NCBI RefSeq assembly: GCF_003259375.1
Contig: NZ_QLLN01000001.1
Span: forward strand, 411,360 to 475,359
Direction: 5' to 3'
Source: Arenibacter echinorum
GTDB taxonomy: Bacteria; Bacteroidota; Bacteroidia; Flavobacteriales; Flavobacteriaceae
Length of the DNA stretch: 64,000 bases
The translations under genes were made by a program, and so were the position numbers. Shown piece after piece: positions 1 through 8,246 of this stretch. Numbering within the stretch: the first letter of the stretch is position 1; each line of letters begins with the position of its first letter. Below the pieces are notes generated by a model. It was not told where the DNA came from, made no database searches, and saw only the letters and a list, made by a program, of their open reading frames with translations.

Positions 1-1
1 G

Positions 2-1276
2 GGAGTTGGTAAAACCTCCTTGGGCAAATCTGTGGCCGAGGCTTTGGGAAGGGAGTATGTGAGAATTTCACTAGGTGGTCTCAGGGACGAAGCCGAGATT
101 CGCGGGCACCGTAAAACTTATATAGGAGCCATGCCCGGTAGAATTGTTCAAAGTTTAAAAAAGGCGGGTAAGTCGAACCCTGTTTTTATTTTGGACGAAA
201 TAGATAAGCTGTCCAATAGTCATCAAGGTGATCCTTCCTCGGCTATGCTGGAGGTTTTGGATCCGGAACAGAACAATGAGTTTCACGATAACTTTTTGGA
301 AATGGGTTACGACCTTTCCAAAGTAATGTTCATTGCTACGGCCAACAGCTTATCGGAAATACAGCCTGCCCTTAGGGATAGAATGGAAATTATACACGTA
401 ACCGGGTATACCATAGAGGAAAAGGTGGAAATTGCCAAGAGGCATCTACTGCCAAAGCAGTTAAAGGAGCATGGTTTAAGTGTAAATCATCTGAAAATTG
501 GCAAACCTCAATTGGAAAAGATTGTCGAGGGCTATACCAGGGAATCCGGGGTTAGGTCTTTGGAAAAACAAATAGCCAAAATGGTGCGTCATGCCGCGAA
601 ATCCATAGCAATGGATGAGGAATACAACCAAAAGGTTTCCTTTGAAGATGTAGAAAAGGTTTTGGGACCTGCACGAATGGAAAGGGATAAGTACGAGAAT
701 AATGACGTTGCCGGTGTTGTTACAGGATTGGCCTGGACCAGTGTTGGTGGGGATATTTTATTTATCGAGTCCATTTTGTCCAGGGGAAAAGGTACCCTGA
801 CCATTACCGGTAACTTAGGTACGGTGATGAAGGAGTCTGCCACGATAGCCATGGAGTATATTAAATCCAATTCGGATAGGTATGGTATTGATCCAGAAGT
901 ATTTGATAAGTACAATGTACATATTCACGTTCCGGAAGGGGCTACTCCAAAAGACGGTCCCAGTGCGGGGATTACCATGTTGACCTCCTTGGTATCCTTG
1001 TTTACCCAGAAAAAAATAAAGAAGAGCTTGGCCATGACGGGAGAAATTACCCTAAGGGGTAAAGTGCTTCCTGTAGGAGGAATAAAGGAGAAGATTTTGG
1101 CCGCAAAGCGAGCGAGAATTAAGGAGATCATTCTTTGCGAGGATAACAGGAAGGATATTTTGGAGATCAAGGAGGATTATTTAAAGGGCCTTACTTTTTA
1201 TTATGTGAACGACATGCAGGAGGTGATAGATATTGCCATTACCGATGAGTCCGTTAAAAATGCAAAGCAACTTTAA
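2..1276 (+). CDS. lon: ATP-dependent protease Lon, C-terminal part (5' end outside window)
   Basis: Cytoplasmic AAA+ serine protease that unfolds and degrades damaged and regulatory proteins. The open frame is already running at base 2 and starts within the Walker A loop ([10 protein letters not shown]), so the N-terminal substrate-binding domain lies upstream; 424 codons are visible. Seen in order: Walker A, Walker B region ([10 protein letters not shown]), arginine-finger region (LRDRMEII), then the Lon protease domain with the Ser-Lys dyad: Ser in DGPSAGITM (codon at 962-964) and Lys in [13 protein letters not shown] (codon at 1085-1087). Both catalytic residues are present, so the visible part looks intact. 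A strong terminator follows 24 nt after the stop. The TTG at 20 is an internal codon, not a start. Confidence 0.97.
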   Translation, partial: GVGKTSLGKSVAEALGREYVRISLGGLRDEAEIRGHRKTYIGAMPGRIVQSLKKAGKSNPVFILDEIDKLSNSHQGDPSSAMLEVLDPEQNNEFHDNFLEMGYDLSKVMFIATANSLSEIQPALRDRMEIIHVTGYTIEEKVEIAKRHLLPKQLKEHGLSVNHLKIGKPQLEKIVEGYTRESGVRSLEKQIAKMVRHAAKSIAMDEEYNQKVSFEDVEKVLGPARMERDKYENNDVAGVVTGLAWTSVGGDILFIESILSRGKGTLTITGNLGTVMKESATIAMEYIKSNSDRYGIDPEVFDKYNVHIHVPEGATPKDGPSAGITMLTSLVSLFTQKKIKKSLAMTGEITLRGKVLPVGGIKEKILAAKRARIKEIILCEDNRKDILEIKEDYLKGLTFYYVNDMQEVIDIAITDESVKNAKQL

Positions 1277-1299
1277 GGAGATTTTTATATCAATATATT

Positions 1300-1340
1300 A
1301 AAAGTACCTACTGGGAGATTAGTAGGTACTTTTGTTTTTT
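1300..1340 (+). terminator. Rho-independent terminator of lon
   Basis: Perfect 13-bp stem: AAAAGTACCTACT at 1300-1312 pairs with AGTAGGTACTTTT at 1321-1333, with an 8-nt loop and a T-rich tail to 1340. It lies just behind the lon stop codon. Confidence 0.93.
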
Positions 1341-1370
1341 AAAGATGGCTATGTTAAAGATGGCTATGTT
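1341..1370. repeat. Perfect 15-bp tandem duplication
   Basis: AAAGATGGCTATGTT occurs twice head to tail (1341-1355 and 1356-1370), directly after the lon terminator. It looks like a local replication-slippage duplication. No coding or regulatory role is visible. Confidence 0.85.
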
Positions 1371-1470
1371 TAGGTAATTAGAGTTTCAGCAAGATAGGAA
1401 TGTTGTCTGGGATTCAAAATTTGTAAGCTTTCCCTTGTCTAACTGTTAATATTTAGGCTTGTCGATGTGC

Positions 1471-1478
1471 TACATTTG
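1471..1478 (+). promoter_or_regulatory. Candidate -7 promoter element for cmk
   Basis: TACATTTG fits the Bacteroidota -7 consensus TAnnTTTG and lies 25 nt before the cmk ATG, implying a short leader. No convincing TTTG -33 box is seen at the usual distance, so this is a partial match. Confidence 0.5.
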
Positions 1479-1503
1479 AGCAATTCTTATTATTTTTAAG
1501 CCC

Positions 1504-2196
1504 ATGGGAAAGATTACAATTGCAATAGATGGATATTCATCTACAGGAAAAAGTACTATCGCCAAACAATTAGCGAAGGCATTGGATTATGTTTACGTAG
1601 ATACAGGGGCCATGTACAGGGCGGTAACGCTTTTTGCTATGCGCGAAGGTTTTATTGGGGGTGAAAAAGACAATCTGGAAGGATTGGTCAATGCCCTTCC
1701 CTCTTTGGATCTTAAATTTGTATACAATAAATCCCTTGGATTTTCTGAAATGTTTTTGAATGGGGAGAATGTGGAGAAGGAAATCCGGACATTGCCGGTT
1801 TCCCAACAAGTTAGTAAGATTGCTACCATTGAGAAAGTTAGGTTAAAATTGGTGGGGATGCAACAGGAAATGGGCAAAAAGAAAGGAATTGTAATGGACG
1901 GTAGGGACATAGGGACCGTGGTCTTTCCCAATGCCGAATTTAAAATTTTTATGACGGCTTCTCCTGAGACTAGAGCGTTTAGAAGATATAAAGAGCTTTT
2001 GGACAAGGGGGAGAAGGTCTCGTATAAAGAAGTGTTGAAGAATGTTCAGACCCGGGATTATATTGATTCCCATCGTGAATTTTCACCCCTGAGAAAAGCG
2101 GATGATGCCATAGAATTTGATAATAGTGATATGGGTTTAAAGGAACAATTGGAACGCATATATAATTTTGCTCTCCGTAAAATTGAAGGAAAATAG
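1504..2196 (+). CDS. cmk: (d)CMP kinase (cytidylate kinase)
   Basis: Phosphorylates CMP and dCMP with ATP in pyrimidine salvage and nucleotide supply; cytoplasmic. The 230-residue protein has the family's usual length. The P-loop is at residues 10-18 (GYSSTGKST), followed by the DTGAMYRAV segment of the CMP-binding region, the MDGRDIGTVVFP motif near the middle, and the DYIDSHREFSPLRKADDA region typical of bacterial Cmk. The ATG at 1504 is 25 nt behind a candidate -7 box. The gene stands alone between lon and a convergent LysM-protein gene; the two convergent genes are separated by a long inverted repeat. Confidence 0.96.
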   Translation: MGKITIAIDGYSSTGKSTIAKQLAKALDYVYVDTGAMYRAVTLFAMREGFIGGEKDNLEGLVNALPSLDLKFVYNKSLGFSEMFLNGENVEKEIRTLPVSQQVSKIATIEKVRLKLVGMQQEMGKKKGIVMDGRDIGTVVFPNAEFKIFMTASPETRAFRRYKELLDKGEKVSYKEVLKNVQTRDYIDSHREFSPLRKADDAIEFDNSDMGLKEQLERIYNFALRKIEGK

Positions 2197-2227
2197 AAAT
2201 TTCTATTTATTAGATCTTCTCAATATC

Positions 2228-2290
2228 AATTCGGGCGGAGTTAGGAAGTTAATAGCCTTAGTGGCATGAACCCCGGACTCCGCCCGAATT
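2228..2290. repeat. 14-bp GC-rich inverted repeat between convergent genes
   Basis: AATTCGGGCGGAGT at 2228-2241 is exactly complementary to ACTCCGCCCGAATT at 2277-2290, with 35 nt between. It lies between the 3' ends of cmk (+) and the LysM gene (-), so it may act as a terminator or mRNA-end stabiliser for both. There is no clear T-tract, so classical intrinsic termination is doubtful. Confidence 0.7.
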
Positions 2291-2305
2291 TAATTTGTGC
2301 TTCCC

Positions 2306-2683
2306 TTAGTTGGGGATAACCAATACTTGGTCTGGATGAATAACATCCGGATTTTTTAGGATATTGGTATTTGCCTCAAAGATTTTCTTGTATTTCATAG
2401 GGTCGCCATAGTATTTTTTGGCAATCTTACTTAGGGACTCTCCACTTTTTACAGTGTGTCTGTGATAAACGCTTTCATCGGCAACGGTAATATTGGCTTT
2501 AATATCCGAAGGATTTTCTCCGCCCAATTCTTTTATTTTATCCCATAAAAGATTTTTCTCGTACTGGGTTGCGGCCTGCCCTTTTATTTTTAGAATACCT
2601 GCTTCCTCACTTACATCACCATCCTTTATTTTTAACTGCTCACCAAGGTTTAGGACAGCTTGATATTTTGCTTTAACACTCAT
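2306..2683 (-). CDS. BON-like plus LysM domain protein (Kbp/YgaU-like)
   Basis: Small 125-residue protein. Residues about 72-124 form a clear LysM module (HTVKSGESLSKIAKKYYGDP ... HPDQVLVIP), which in general binds N-acetylglucosamine polymers such as peptidoglycan. The first 70 residues (EAGILKIKGQAATQYEKNLL) resemble a BON domain. This domain order and length match the YgaU/Kbp family, which in E. coli is a cytoplasmic potassium-binding protein. There is no signal peptide, which fits Kbp better than a secreted wall-binding protein. It is a single gene, divergent from rpsA and convergent with cmk. The family call is good; the K+ role is inferred from homology only. Confidence 0.8.
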   Translation of the reverse strand: MSVKAKYQAVLNLGEQLKIKDGDVSEEAGILKIKGQAATQYEKNLLWDKIKELGGENPSDIKANITVADESVYHRHTVKSGESLSKIAKKYYGDPMKYKKIFEANTNILKNPDVIHPDQVLVIPN

Positions 2684-2797
2684 AATCGTATTTTTTTTAA
2701 CGGTTAATATTTATGGCTTCAAGATAGGGATTCTTGGCATAGTTTTCATTCATTTTCGGAAAATAGTCAAGTAATTATCACTCATCTCATTATTAGG

Positions 2798-2828
2798 TTT
2801 GTAAAACCATTTTTTAATTGTATTTTTG
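2798..2828 (+). promoter_or_regulatory. Promoter of rpsA
   Basis: TTTG at 2798-2801, a 19-nt spacer, then TATTTTTG at 2821-2828: a full match to the Bacteroidota sigma-A consensus. Transcription would start near 2835 and leave a leader of about 110 nt before rpsA, long enough for autoregulation by S1, though no specific structure was identified. Confidence 0.85.
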
Positions 2829-2947
2829 CACTCCTTTTTTAGCAAAGTATCGAGAGAAAAAAGGAACGAAAAGAAAATCAATATAACTTCTTCTGTGGTA
2901 ATTGTTAACTCTTGTAACTCCATGGAATACAAAATTATAATCAGCAA

Positions 2948-4789
2948 ATGGCTGAAGAAAAAACAACAGTTGAGGTAGATGAAACTGCCGCAACTACACA
3001 AGAAACAAAAGTAGAAGCCCCAGTACAGGATCCAAAAGAGTTTTTGGCTAGTTTTGATTGGGACAAGTACGAACAAGGAATTGAGCGCGTTGATGACTCC
3101 AAATTAAAAGAATTTGAAGAATTAGTCGCTGAAAATTTTGTAGATACTGCCGATGCGGAAGTAGTAGAGGGAACAGTAGTATACCTAACGGAGCGTGAAG
3201 CAATTATTGATATAAATGCTAAATCTGAAGGTGTTATTTCTCTTAACGAATTCCGTTACAATCCTGACCTAAAAGTTGGTGATAAGGTAGAGGTGTTGAT
3301 CGATATCCGTGAGGATAAAAGTGGACAGTTGGTACTCTCACATAGAAAGGCAAGAACTATCATGGCTTGGGATCGCGTAAATGCTGCCCATGACAAAGAA
3401 GAGATTGTTAGTGGTTTTGTTAAGTGCAGAACTAAAGGAGGTATGATCGTCGATGTTTTTGGAATTGAGGCATTCTTGCCAGGTTCTCAGATCGATGTTA
3501 AACCTATCCGCGATTACGACCAATATGTAAACAAGACTATGGAATTTAAGGTGGTTAAGATAAACCACGAATTTAAAAACGTAGTAGTTTCTCATAAAGC
3601 GTTGATCGAGGCTGATATTGAAGAGCAGAAAAAAGAGATCATTGGTCAATTGGAAAAAGGACAAGTATTGGAAGGTGTTGTTAAAAACATTACTTCTTAT
3701 GGTGTCTTTATTGATCTTGGTGGTGTAGACGGATTGGTACATATTACCGATCTATCTTGGAGCAGAATCAACCATCCTAATGAAGTGGTGGAATTAGACC
3801 AGAAATTGAATGTTGTAATTCTTGACTTTGATGAGAACAAGTCTAGAATCCAATTAGGTCTTAAGCAATTGGAGAAACATCCTTGGGATGCTCTTAGCGA
3901 AGACATTAAAATTGGAGACAAAGTTAAAGGTAAGGTAGTCGTTATTGCAGACTACGGTGCATTTATCGAAGTTGCAGAAGGTGTTGAAGGATTGATTCAC
4001 GTTTCTGAAATGTCTTGGTCTACACATTTACGTTCCGCTCAGGATTTCGTAAAAGTTGGTGACCAGGTTGAAGCTGTAGTATTGACTTTGGATAGGGAAG
4101 ACCGTAAAATGTCTCTTGGAATTAAGCAATTAACTCCAGACCCATGGACTGATATCACTACTAAATATCCTGTTGGATCTAAGCACAAAGGAATTGTTCG
4201 TAATTTCACCAATTTCGGTGTGTTTGTTGAATTGGAAGAAGGAATAGACGGGTTGATCTACATCTCCGATCTTTCTTGGACCAAGAAAATTAAGCATCCA
4301 TCAGAGTTTGTAACCGTAGGTGATACTTTGGAAGTTGAGGTATTGGAATTGGATGTTGAAGGTCGTAAATTAAGTTTAGGGCATAAACAGACTACAGAAA
4401 ATCCTTGGGATAAGTACGAAACTGAATTTGCATTGGATACAGTTCACAAAGGAACTATCGCTGAAATAGTGGATAAAGGAGCAACTATCGATTTCAACGA
4501 GGATATCGTTGCCTTCGTACCATCACGTCATTTGGAAAAAGAAGATGGCAAGAAATTGGTAAAAGGTGAAGAGGCCGAGTTCAAGATCATTGAATTCAAC
4601 AAAGAATTCAAAAGGGTTGTAGCTAGTCACACCGCTATCTTTAGAGAAGAGGAACAACGTAATGTAAAAGCTGCCGTTAAGAAAGCTGCAGCCTCTGCTG
4701 ATGAAGCTAAGCCTACTATAGGTGATGCCAACGAAGCATTGCAAGCGTTGAAAGATAAAATGGAAGCTAACGACAAGAAAAAGAAGTAA
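2948..4789 (+). CDS. rpsA: 30S ribosomal protein S1
   Basis: RNA-binding protein of the small ribosomal subunit that helps mRNA docking. The 613 residues contain an acidic N-terminal extension of roughly 40 residues, six S1/OB repeats, and a Lys-rich tail. The best-preserved repeats are the third to fifth: GVFIDLGGVDGLVHITDLSW, GAFIEVAEGVEGLIHVSEMS and GVFVELEEGIDGLIYISDLS. The first and second repeats are divergent, as in other S1 proteins. Length is slightly above that of proteobacterial S1. The gene is monocistronic: a consensus promoter lies about 120 nt upstream and an intrinsic terminator 24 nt downstream. The segment just before the ATG is A-rich with no Shine-Dalgarno motif, common for Bacteroidota ribosomal protein genes. 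Confidence 0.97.
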   Translation: MAEEKTTVEVDETAATTQETKVEAPVQDPKEFLASFDWDKYEQGIERVDDSKLKEFEELVAENFVDTADAEVVEGTVVYLTEREAIIDINAKSEGVISLNEFRYNPDLKVGDKVEVLIDIREDKSGQLVLSHRKARTIMAWDRVNAAHDKEEIVSGFVKCRTKGGMIVDVFGIEAFLPGSQIDVKPIRDYDQYVNKTMEFKVVKINHEFKNVVVSHKALIEADIEEQKKEIIGQLEKGQVLEGVVKNITSYGVFIDLGGVDGLVHITDLSWSRINHPNEVVELDQKLNVVILDFDENKSRIQLGLKQLEKHPWDALSEDIKIGDKVKGKVVVIADYGAFIEVAEGVEGLIHVSEMSWSTHLRSAQDFVKVGDQVEAVVLTLDREDRKMSLGIKQLTPDPWTDITTKYPVGSKHKGIVRNFTNFGVFVELEEGIDGLIYISDLSWTKKIKHPSEFVTVGDTLEVEVLELDVEGRKLSLGHKQTTENPWDKYETEFALDTVHKGTIAEIVDKGATIDFNEDIVAFVPSRHLEKEDGKKLVKGEEAEFKIIEFNKEFKRVVASHTAIFREEEQRNVKAAVKKAAASADEAKPTIGDANEALQALKDKMEANDKKKK

Positions 4790-4812
4790 GCTTTTAGATT
4801 ATTGAACAAGGG

Positions 4813-4840
4813 AGCCCTGTCATTTGTCAGGGCTTTTTTA
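4813..4840 (+). terminator. Rho-independent terminator of rpsA
   Basis: AGCCCTG (4813-4819) pairs with CAGGGCT (4828-4834), followed by TTTTTTA. The next 190 nt (to about 5030) show nothing recognisable. Confidence 0.9.
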
Positions 4841-5038
4841 TTGCCAAAACATATGTAATTTCAATTTCTCTTGGAGTTGCAATTGAAGTTGAGTTTAATT
4901 CATGTATTGTACTTGCCTGGAAAGTTAAGTAATATGCAACCCTAGGGTTATCAGGGAATTGCCAATAGGCTTAAATTCCTTATTGCTGTTTTGTGGTGGT
5001 CTTTTGTCTTTATGCCGCCAATATTAAATAGAAATCCC

Positions 5039-5046
5039 TACTTTTG
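5039..5046 (+). promoter_or_regulatory. Candidate -7 element for the pyrR-pyrB operon
   Basis: TACTTTTG matches TAnnTTTG and sits 28 nt before the ATG at 5075. The predicted leader is about 20 nt. No -33 TTTG is present at standard spacing. The short leader leaves no room for a PyrR-type RNA attenuator and argues against starting translation further upstream at 4991. Confidence 0.55.
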
Positions 5047-5074
5047 TATTTCAAAAGCATTGGCCAAATCATCT

Positions 5075-5614
5075 ATGAGTCAAAAAGTATTACTTTCTTC
5101 CAAAGAAATAAATATTATCCTGCATCGCCTGGCCTGTCAATTATTAGAAAACCATCTCGATTTTAAAAATACCGTTCTTATAGGGATACAACCTAGGGGG
5201 ATATTTTTGGCTTCACGTCTAGCCAAGATCCTTAAAGAGGATTATGGGGTGAAAAAAATCGATTTAGGATTCTTGGACATAACATTTTATCGCGATGATT
5301 TTAGGAGAGGCGATAAGACCTTGGAAGCCAACAAGACTAAAATTGATTTTCTTGTAGAGGATAAGAAAGTAGTTTTTGTGGATGATGTACTTTATACCGG
5401 TAGAAGTATAAGGGCCGCTCTAACGGCTATACAATCTTTTGGCAGACCTTTGGAAATAGAGTTGTTGACATTGATCGATAGGCGTTTTAGTAGGCATTTG
5501 CCCATTCAGCCCAATTATAGGGGGCGGCAAGTAGATGCAATAAACGGAGAAAAAGTAAAGGTAATGTGGGAGGAAAATGATGGGGAGGATGTAATATATT
5601 TAGTAAAGACATAG
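5075..5614 (+). CDS. pyrR: PyrR: bifunctional pyrimidine regulator / uracil phosphoribosyltransferase
   Basis: Type I phosphoribosyltransferase of 179 residues. Seen: IGIQPRGIFLASRLAKIL (residues about 37-54), the DITFYRDDFR segment and the PRPP loop VVFVDDVLYTGRS (about 99-111), all typical of PyrR. In Firmicutes PyrR binds pyr mRNA leaders and also converts uracil plus PRPP to UMP. Here it directly precedes pyrB (2-nt gap), which supports a pyrimidine role. The start at 5075 (MSQKVLL) was chosen over an upstream ATG at 4991 because the extra 28 residues do not look like the family and would overlap the promoter. With so short a predicted leader, RNA attenuation at this locus is unlikely; it may act elsewhere or simply as an enzyme. 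Confidence 0.92.
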   Translation: MSQKVLLSSKEINIILHRLACQLLENHLDFKNTVLIGIQPRGIFLASRLAKILKEDYGVKKIDLGFLDITFYRDDFRRGDKTLEANKTKIDFLVEDKKVVFVDDVLYTGRSIRAALTAIQSFGRPLEIELLTLIDRRFSRHLPIQPNYRGRQVDAINGEKVKVMWEENDGEDVIYLVKT

Positions 5615-5616
5615 GT

Positions 5617-6543
5617 ATGGGCGAATTAAGTGTAAAACACTTGTTGGGAATCAAGTATCTGAAAGAATCGGATATCCAGCTCATTTTTGAAACTGCAGAT
5701 CACTTTAAGGAAGTGATCAACCGATCTATCAAAAAAGTTCCTTCCTTACGCGATATTACCATAGCCAATATATTTTTTGAAAACAGTACCCGTACACGAC
5801 TTTCTTTTGAATTGGCGGAAAAAAGGTTGTCAGCAGATGTTGTTAATTTTTCTGCAGCACAATCTTCGGTGAAAAAGGGGGAGACCTTGATAGATACCGT
5901 AAATAATATCCTTTCCATGAAGGTAGATATGGTGGTAATGCGCCATCCCAATCCTGGAGCTGGAATATTCCTTTCCAAACATGTTAAGGCCTCTATAGTC
6001 AATGCAGGGGATGGTGCCCATGAGCATCCTACCCAAGCCTTGTTGGATTCCTATTCCATAAGGGAAAAATTAGGGGATGTAGCAGGGAAAAATGTGGTCA
6101 TTGTGGGGGATATTCTTCATTCACGGGTGGCACTGTCCAATATCTTTGCCTTGCAACTACAAGGTGCCAATGTAAAGGTTTGCGGACCCAAAACCTTACT
6201 GCCCAAACATATAGAATCTTTGGGTGTTACTGTAGAAACCAATTTGCGAAAAGCGCTGAACTGGTGCGATGTTGCCAATATGCTGCGTATTCAGAATGAA
6301 CGGTTGGATATTAGTTATTTCCCTACAACAAGGGAGTATACCCAGCAGTTTGGGGTTAATAAAGCCTTGTTGAATAGTTTGGACAAGGAAATTGTAATTA
6401 TGCACCCGGGGCCCATTAACCGCGGAGTAGAAATAACCAGTGATGTAGCGGATTCAAAACAATCCATTATATTGAACCAGGTAGAAAATGGGGTAGCTAT
6501 ACGTATGGCAGTGATTTATTTACTGGCGTCAAAAATTAAATAA
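5617..6543 (+). CDS. pyrB: Aspartate carbamoyltransferase, catalytic chain
   Basis: Catalyses the committed step of de novo pyrimidine synthesis: carbamoyl phosphate plus aspartate to carbamoyl aspartate. The 308 residues have the standard length. Visible motifs are the carbamoyl-phosphate loop STRTR at residues 57-61, HPTQ at 137-140, and HPGPINRG around 262-269. The ATG lies 2 nt after the pyrR stop, so the two are co-transcribed and probably translationally coupled. No pyrI regulatory subunit gene follows; the next gene is a small STAS-like protein. Motifs are complete and there is no sign of damage. Confidence 0.97.
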   Translation: MGELSVKHLLGIKYLKESDIQLIFETADHFKEVINRSIKKVPSLRDITIANIFFENSTRTRLSFELAEKRLSADVVNFSAAQSSVKKGETLIDTVNNILSMKVDMVVMRHPNPGAGIFLSKHVKASIVNAGDGAHEHPTQALLDSYSIREKLGDVAGKNVVIVGDILHSRVALSNIFALQLQGANVKVCGPKTLLPKHIESLGVTVETNLRKALNWCDVANMLRIQNERLDISYFPTTREYTQQFGVNKALLNSLDKEIVIMHPGPINRGVEITSDVADSKQSIILNQVENGVAIRMAVIYLLASKIK

Positions 6544-6550
6544 CAAGCCT

Positions 6551-6883
6551 ATGATTTTGGATAAAGAAGGGAATGTAACCACCGTGCTTCAAGAGAATAT
6601 CTCATTGAACCAGTTTCTTTCCAATTTTAGGGACATGTATCCCAAGATTAAGAACGATCATATTATTGTGAATCTTTTTTCCTTTTCAAAACTTACTTCC
6701 AGCGATGTTTTGGAATTTTTGGAGCTCTCCGATGCGCATAGAAAGACTAAAAAATCCTTCGTCCTGGTAACCGAAAAAGTATCCTACGATGAAGTTCCTG
6801 ACAAGATAGTTGTTGTGCCTACCATTCAAGAGGCAAAGGATATTATAGAAATGGAGGAGATAGAAAGGGACTTGGAACTTTAA
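6551..6883 (+). CDS. Small STAS-like protein of unknown function
   Basis: A 110-residue cytoplasmic protein starting 7 nt after pyrB, so probably in the same operon. The pattern resembles a STAS (anti-sigma antagonist-like) fold: a hydrophobic strand (HIIVNLFSFSKLTSSDVLEF), a mid helix (LSDAHRKTKKSFVLVTE), and a C-terminal VVPTIQEAKDIIEMEEIERD segment reminiscent of the last strand and helix of STAS domains. No DSxG phosphorylation motif is obvious; the equivalent region reads KLTSSDVL. The family assignment is an inference from pattern. It sits between pyrB and rnz, 145 nt before rnz, suggesting it may travel with either. No function can be given. Confidence 0.7.
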   Translation: MILDKEGNVTTVLQENISLNQFLSNFRDMYPKIKNDHIIVNLFSFSKLTSSDVLEFLELSDAHRKTKKSFVLVTEKVSYDEVPDKIVVVPTIQEAKDIIEMEEIERDLEL

Positions 6884-7028
6884 AAAATTATAATTTATAA
6901 GTGATAGTGGAGGAAAGATTTTAAATGATGTGATTGCCAAATTTATTAGGTTATTACTGTCCATTAGGGGTCTTTTAAATATAACCAGGGAATAATCTTC
7001 CATTTTCCACTTTCAATATTTCATTTTT

Positions 7029-7934
7029 ATGAAACTAACCGTATTGGGTTGTTATGCAGCAACACCAAGATCTTTGAACAATCCTACATCACAAGTACTG
7101 GAGATTAAGAATCAATTGTTTTTAATTGACTGCGGGGAAGGTACACAGGTACAGTTGCGCAAGAGCAAAATAAAATTTTCCCGTATCAATCATATTTTAA
7201 TATCGCATTTACACGGAGACCATTTTTTTGGCTTGCCCGGGTTGATATCTACTTTTAGGTTATTGGGCAGGACCAATGAATTGCATGTTTATGGTCCAAA
7301 AGGAATTAAGGAAGCTATTACCCTATTGCTCAAATTGGGGGATTCATGGACCAATTATCCCCTTATTTTTCACGAATTAACTTCAACAGAGCAAGAAAGG
7401 ATTTATGAGGATGACAAGGTGTCCATAACCACAATTCCATTGGAACACAGGGTATATACCAATGGTTTTCTGTTTAAGGAGCAGCCAGGAGAACGAAAAT
7501 TAAATGTAAAAGCCGTTGCCAAATATAAAATAGACAAATGCTATTTTCAGAATATCAAAAACGGCAAAGACGTTGTTTTGGAGAACAATACTGTTGTTCC
7601 CAATGCCCTATTGACTTTTGATCCTCCCGCTCCCAAAAGTTATGCTTTTTGTAGTGACACTGCCTTTTCAACAAAAATTATTCCTTGGATCCGGAATGTG
7701 GATGTGCTATATCATGAGGCTACCTTCTTGGAGACAGAAAAAAGATTGGCCCCGAAAACTAAACATGCCACCGCCAAAGAGGCCGCTACCATTGCCAAAG
7801 AAGCCAATGTAGGGATGTTGATATTGGGACATTTTTCCACTAGATATCAATCTTTGGACCTGTTTAAGGAAGAGGCCAAAACCATATTTCCAAATGTGGA
7901 ACTAGCAGACGATGGTAAGGAGTTTGATCTGTAG
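7029..7934 (+). CDS. rnz: Ribonuclease Z (tRNA 3' endonuclease)
   Basis: Metallo-beta-lactamase-fold endonuclease that trims the 3' trailer of tRNA precursors. The 301 residues match the short bacterial form (RNase Z-S). The zinc-binding HxHxDH motif is H60-L-H62-G-D64-H65 (SHLHGDHFFG). Further ligands are seen in LEHRVYTNG, CSDTAFSTK and LGHFSTRYQ, the last being the characteristic C-terminal His motif. The N-terminal GEGTQVQLRKS segment is typical. All ligands are present. It follows the pyr operon after 145 nt of AT-rich DNA and is followed by more than 300 nt without a gene. Confidence 0.96.
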   Translation: MKLTVLGCYAATPRSLNNPTSQVLEIKNQLFLIDCGEGTQVQLRKSKIKFSRINHILISHLHGDHFFGLPGLISTFRLLGRTNELHVYGPKGIKEAITLLLKLGDSWTNYPLIFHELTSTEQERIYEDDKVSITTIPLEHRVYTNGFLFKEQPGERKLNVKAVAKYKIDKCYFQNIKNGKDVVLENNTVVPNALLTFDPPAPKSYAFCSDTAFSTKIIPWIRNVDVLYHEATFLETEKRLAPKTKHATAKEAATIAKEANVGMLILGHFSTRYQSLDLFKEEAKTIFPNVELADDGKEFDL

Positions 7935-8246
7935 CTTGGAGAAATCGCAATAATTTTGTTGGGTAATGAATGTTTTTATTTTAAAGCTATATGCCCTGCT
8001 GTTCTGACCCAGTAACTTTGAAACCTACCAGGCCTCTTATGCGATACACTTTAAAATTTTAGGTTTTGATTTAGGGCTTAAGTATTGTTTTGTAGGGACT
8101 ATTCCTAAACTATAATTGTGCCTAAGTATGTTGGTCAATCCTTGGTTTCCAAAGGTTAAAAAAACTCTACTTACTTTTCGTGTTTCAGTTTGTTTTATGC
8201 AATTTTGTATAGTAACTTTTCACGATAATAATAGCCAAGAGGACAT
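7935..8246. other. Intergenic region without recognisable gene
   Basis: 312 nt of AT-rich DNA between rnz and pdxH. The only signal noted is near the end: TTTG at 8189-8192, a 20-nt spacer, and TAACTTTT at 8213-8220, a one-mismatch version of the Bacteroidota promoter pointing into pdxH. No structured RNA or small ORF could be supported. Confidence 0.4.

Noticed and set aside
2922-2978. 18-codon frame overlapping the rpsA start (begins MEYKIII)
   Set aside because: Possible leader peptide for S1 control, but no conserved feature supports it and such short frames are common in A-rich leaders.
4991-5074. Upstream ATG giving PyrR 28 extra residues
   Set aside because: It would place the start upstream of the -7 box and adds residues unlike the family.
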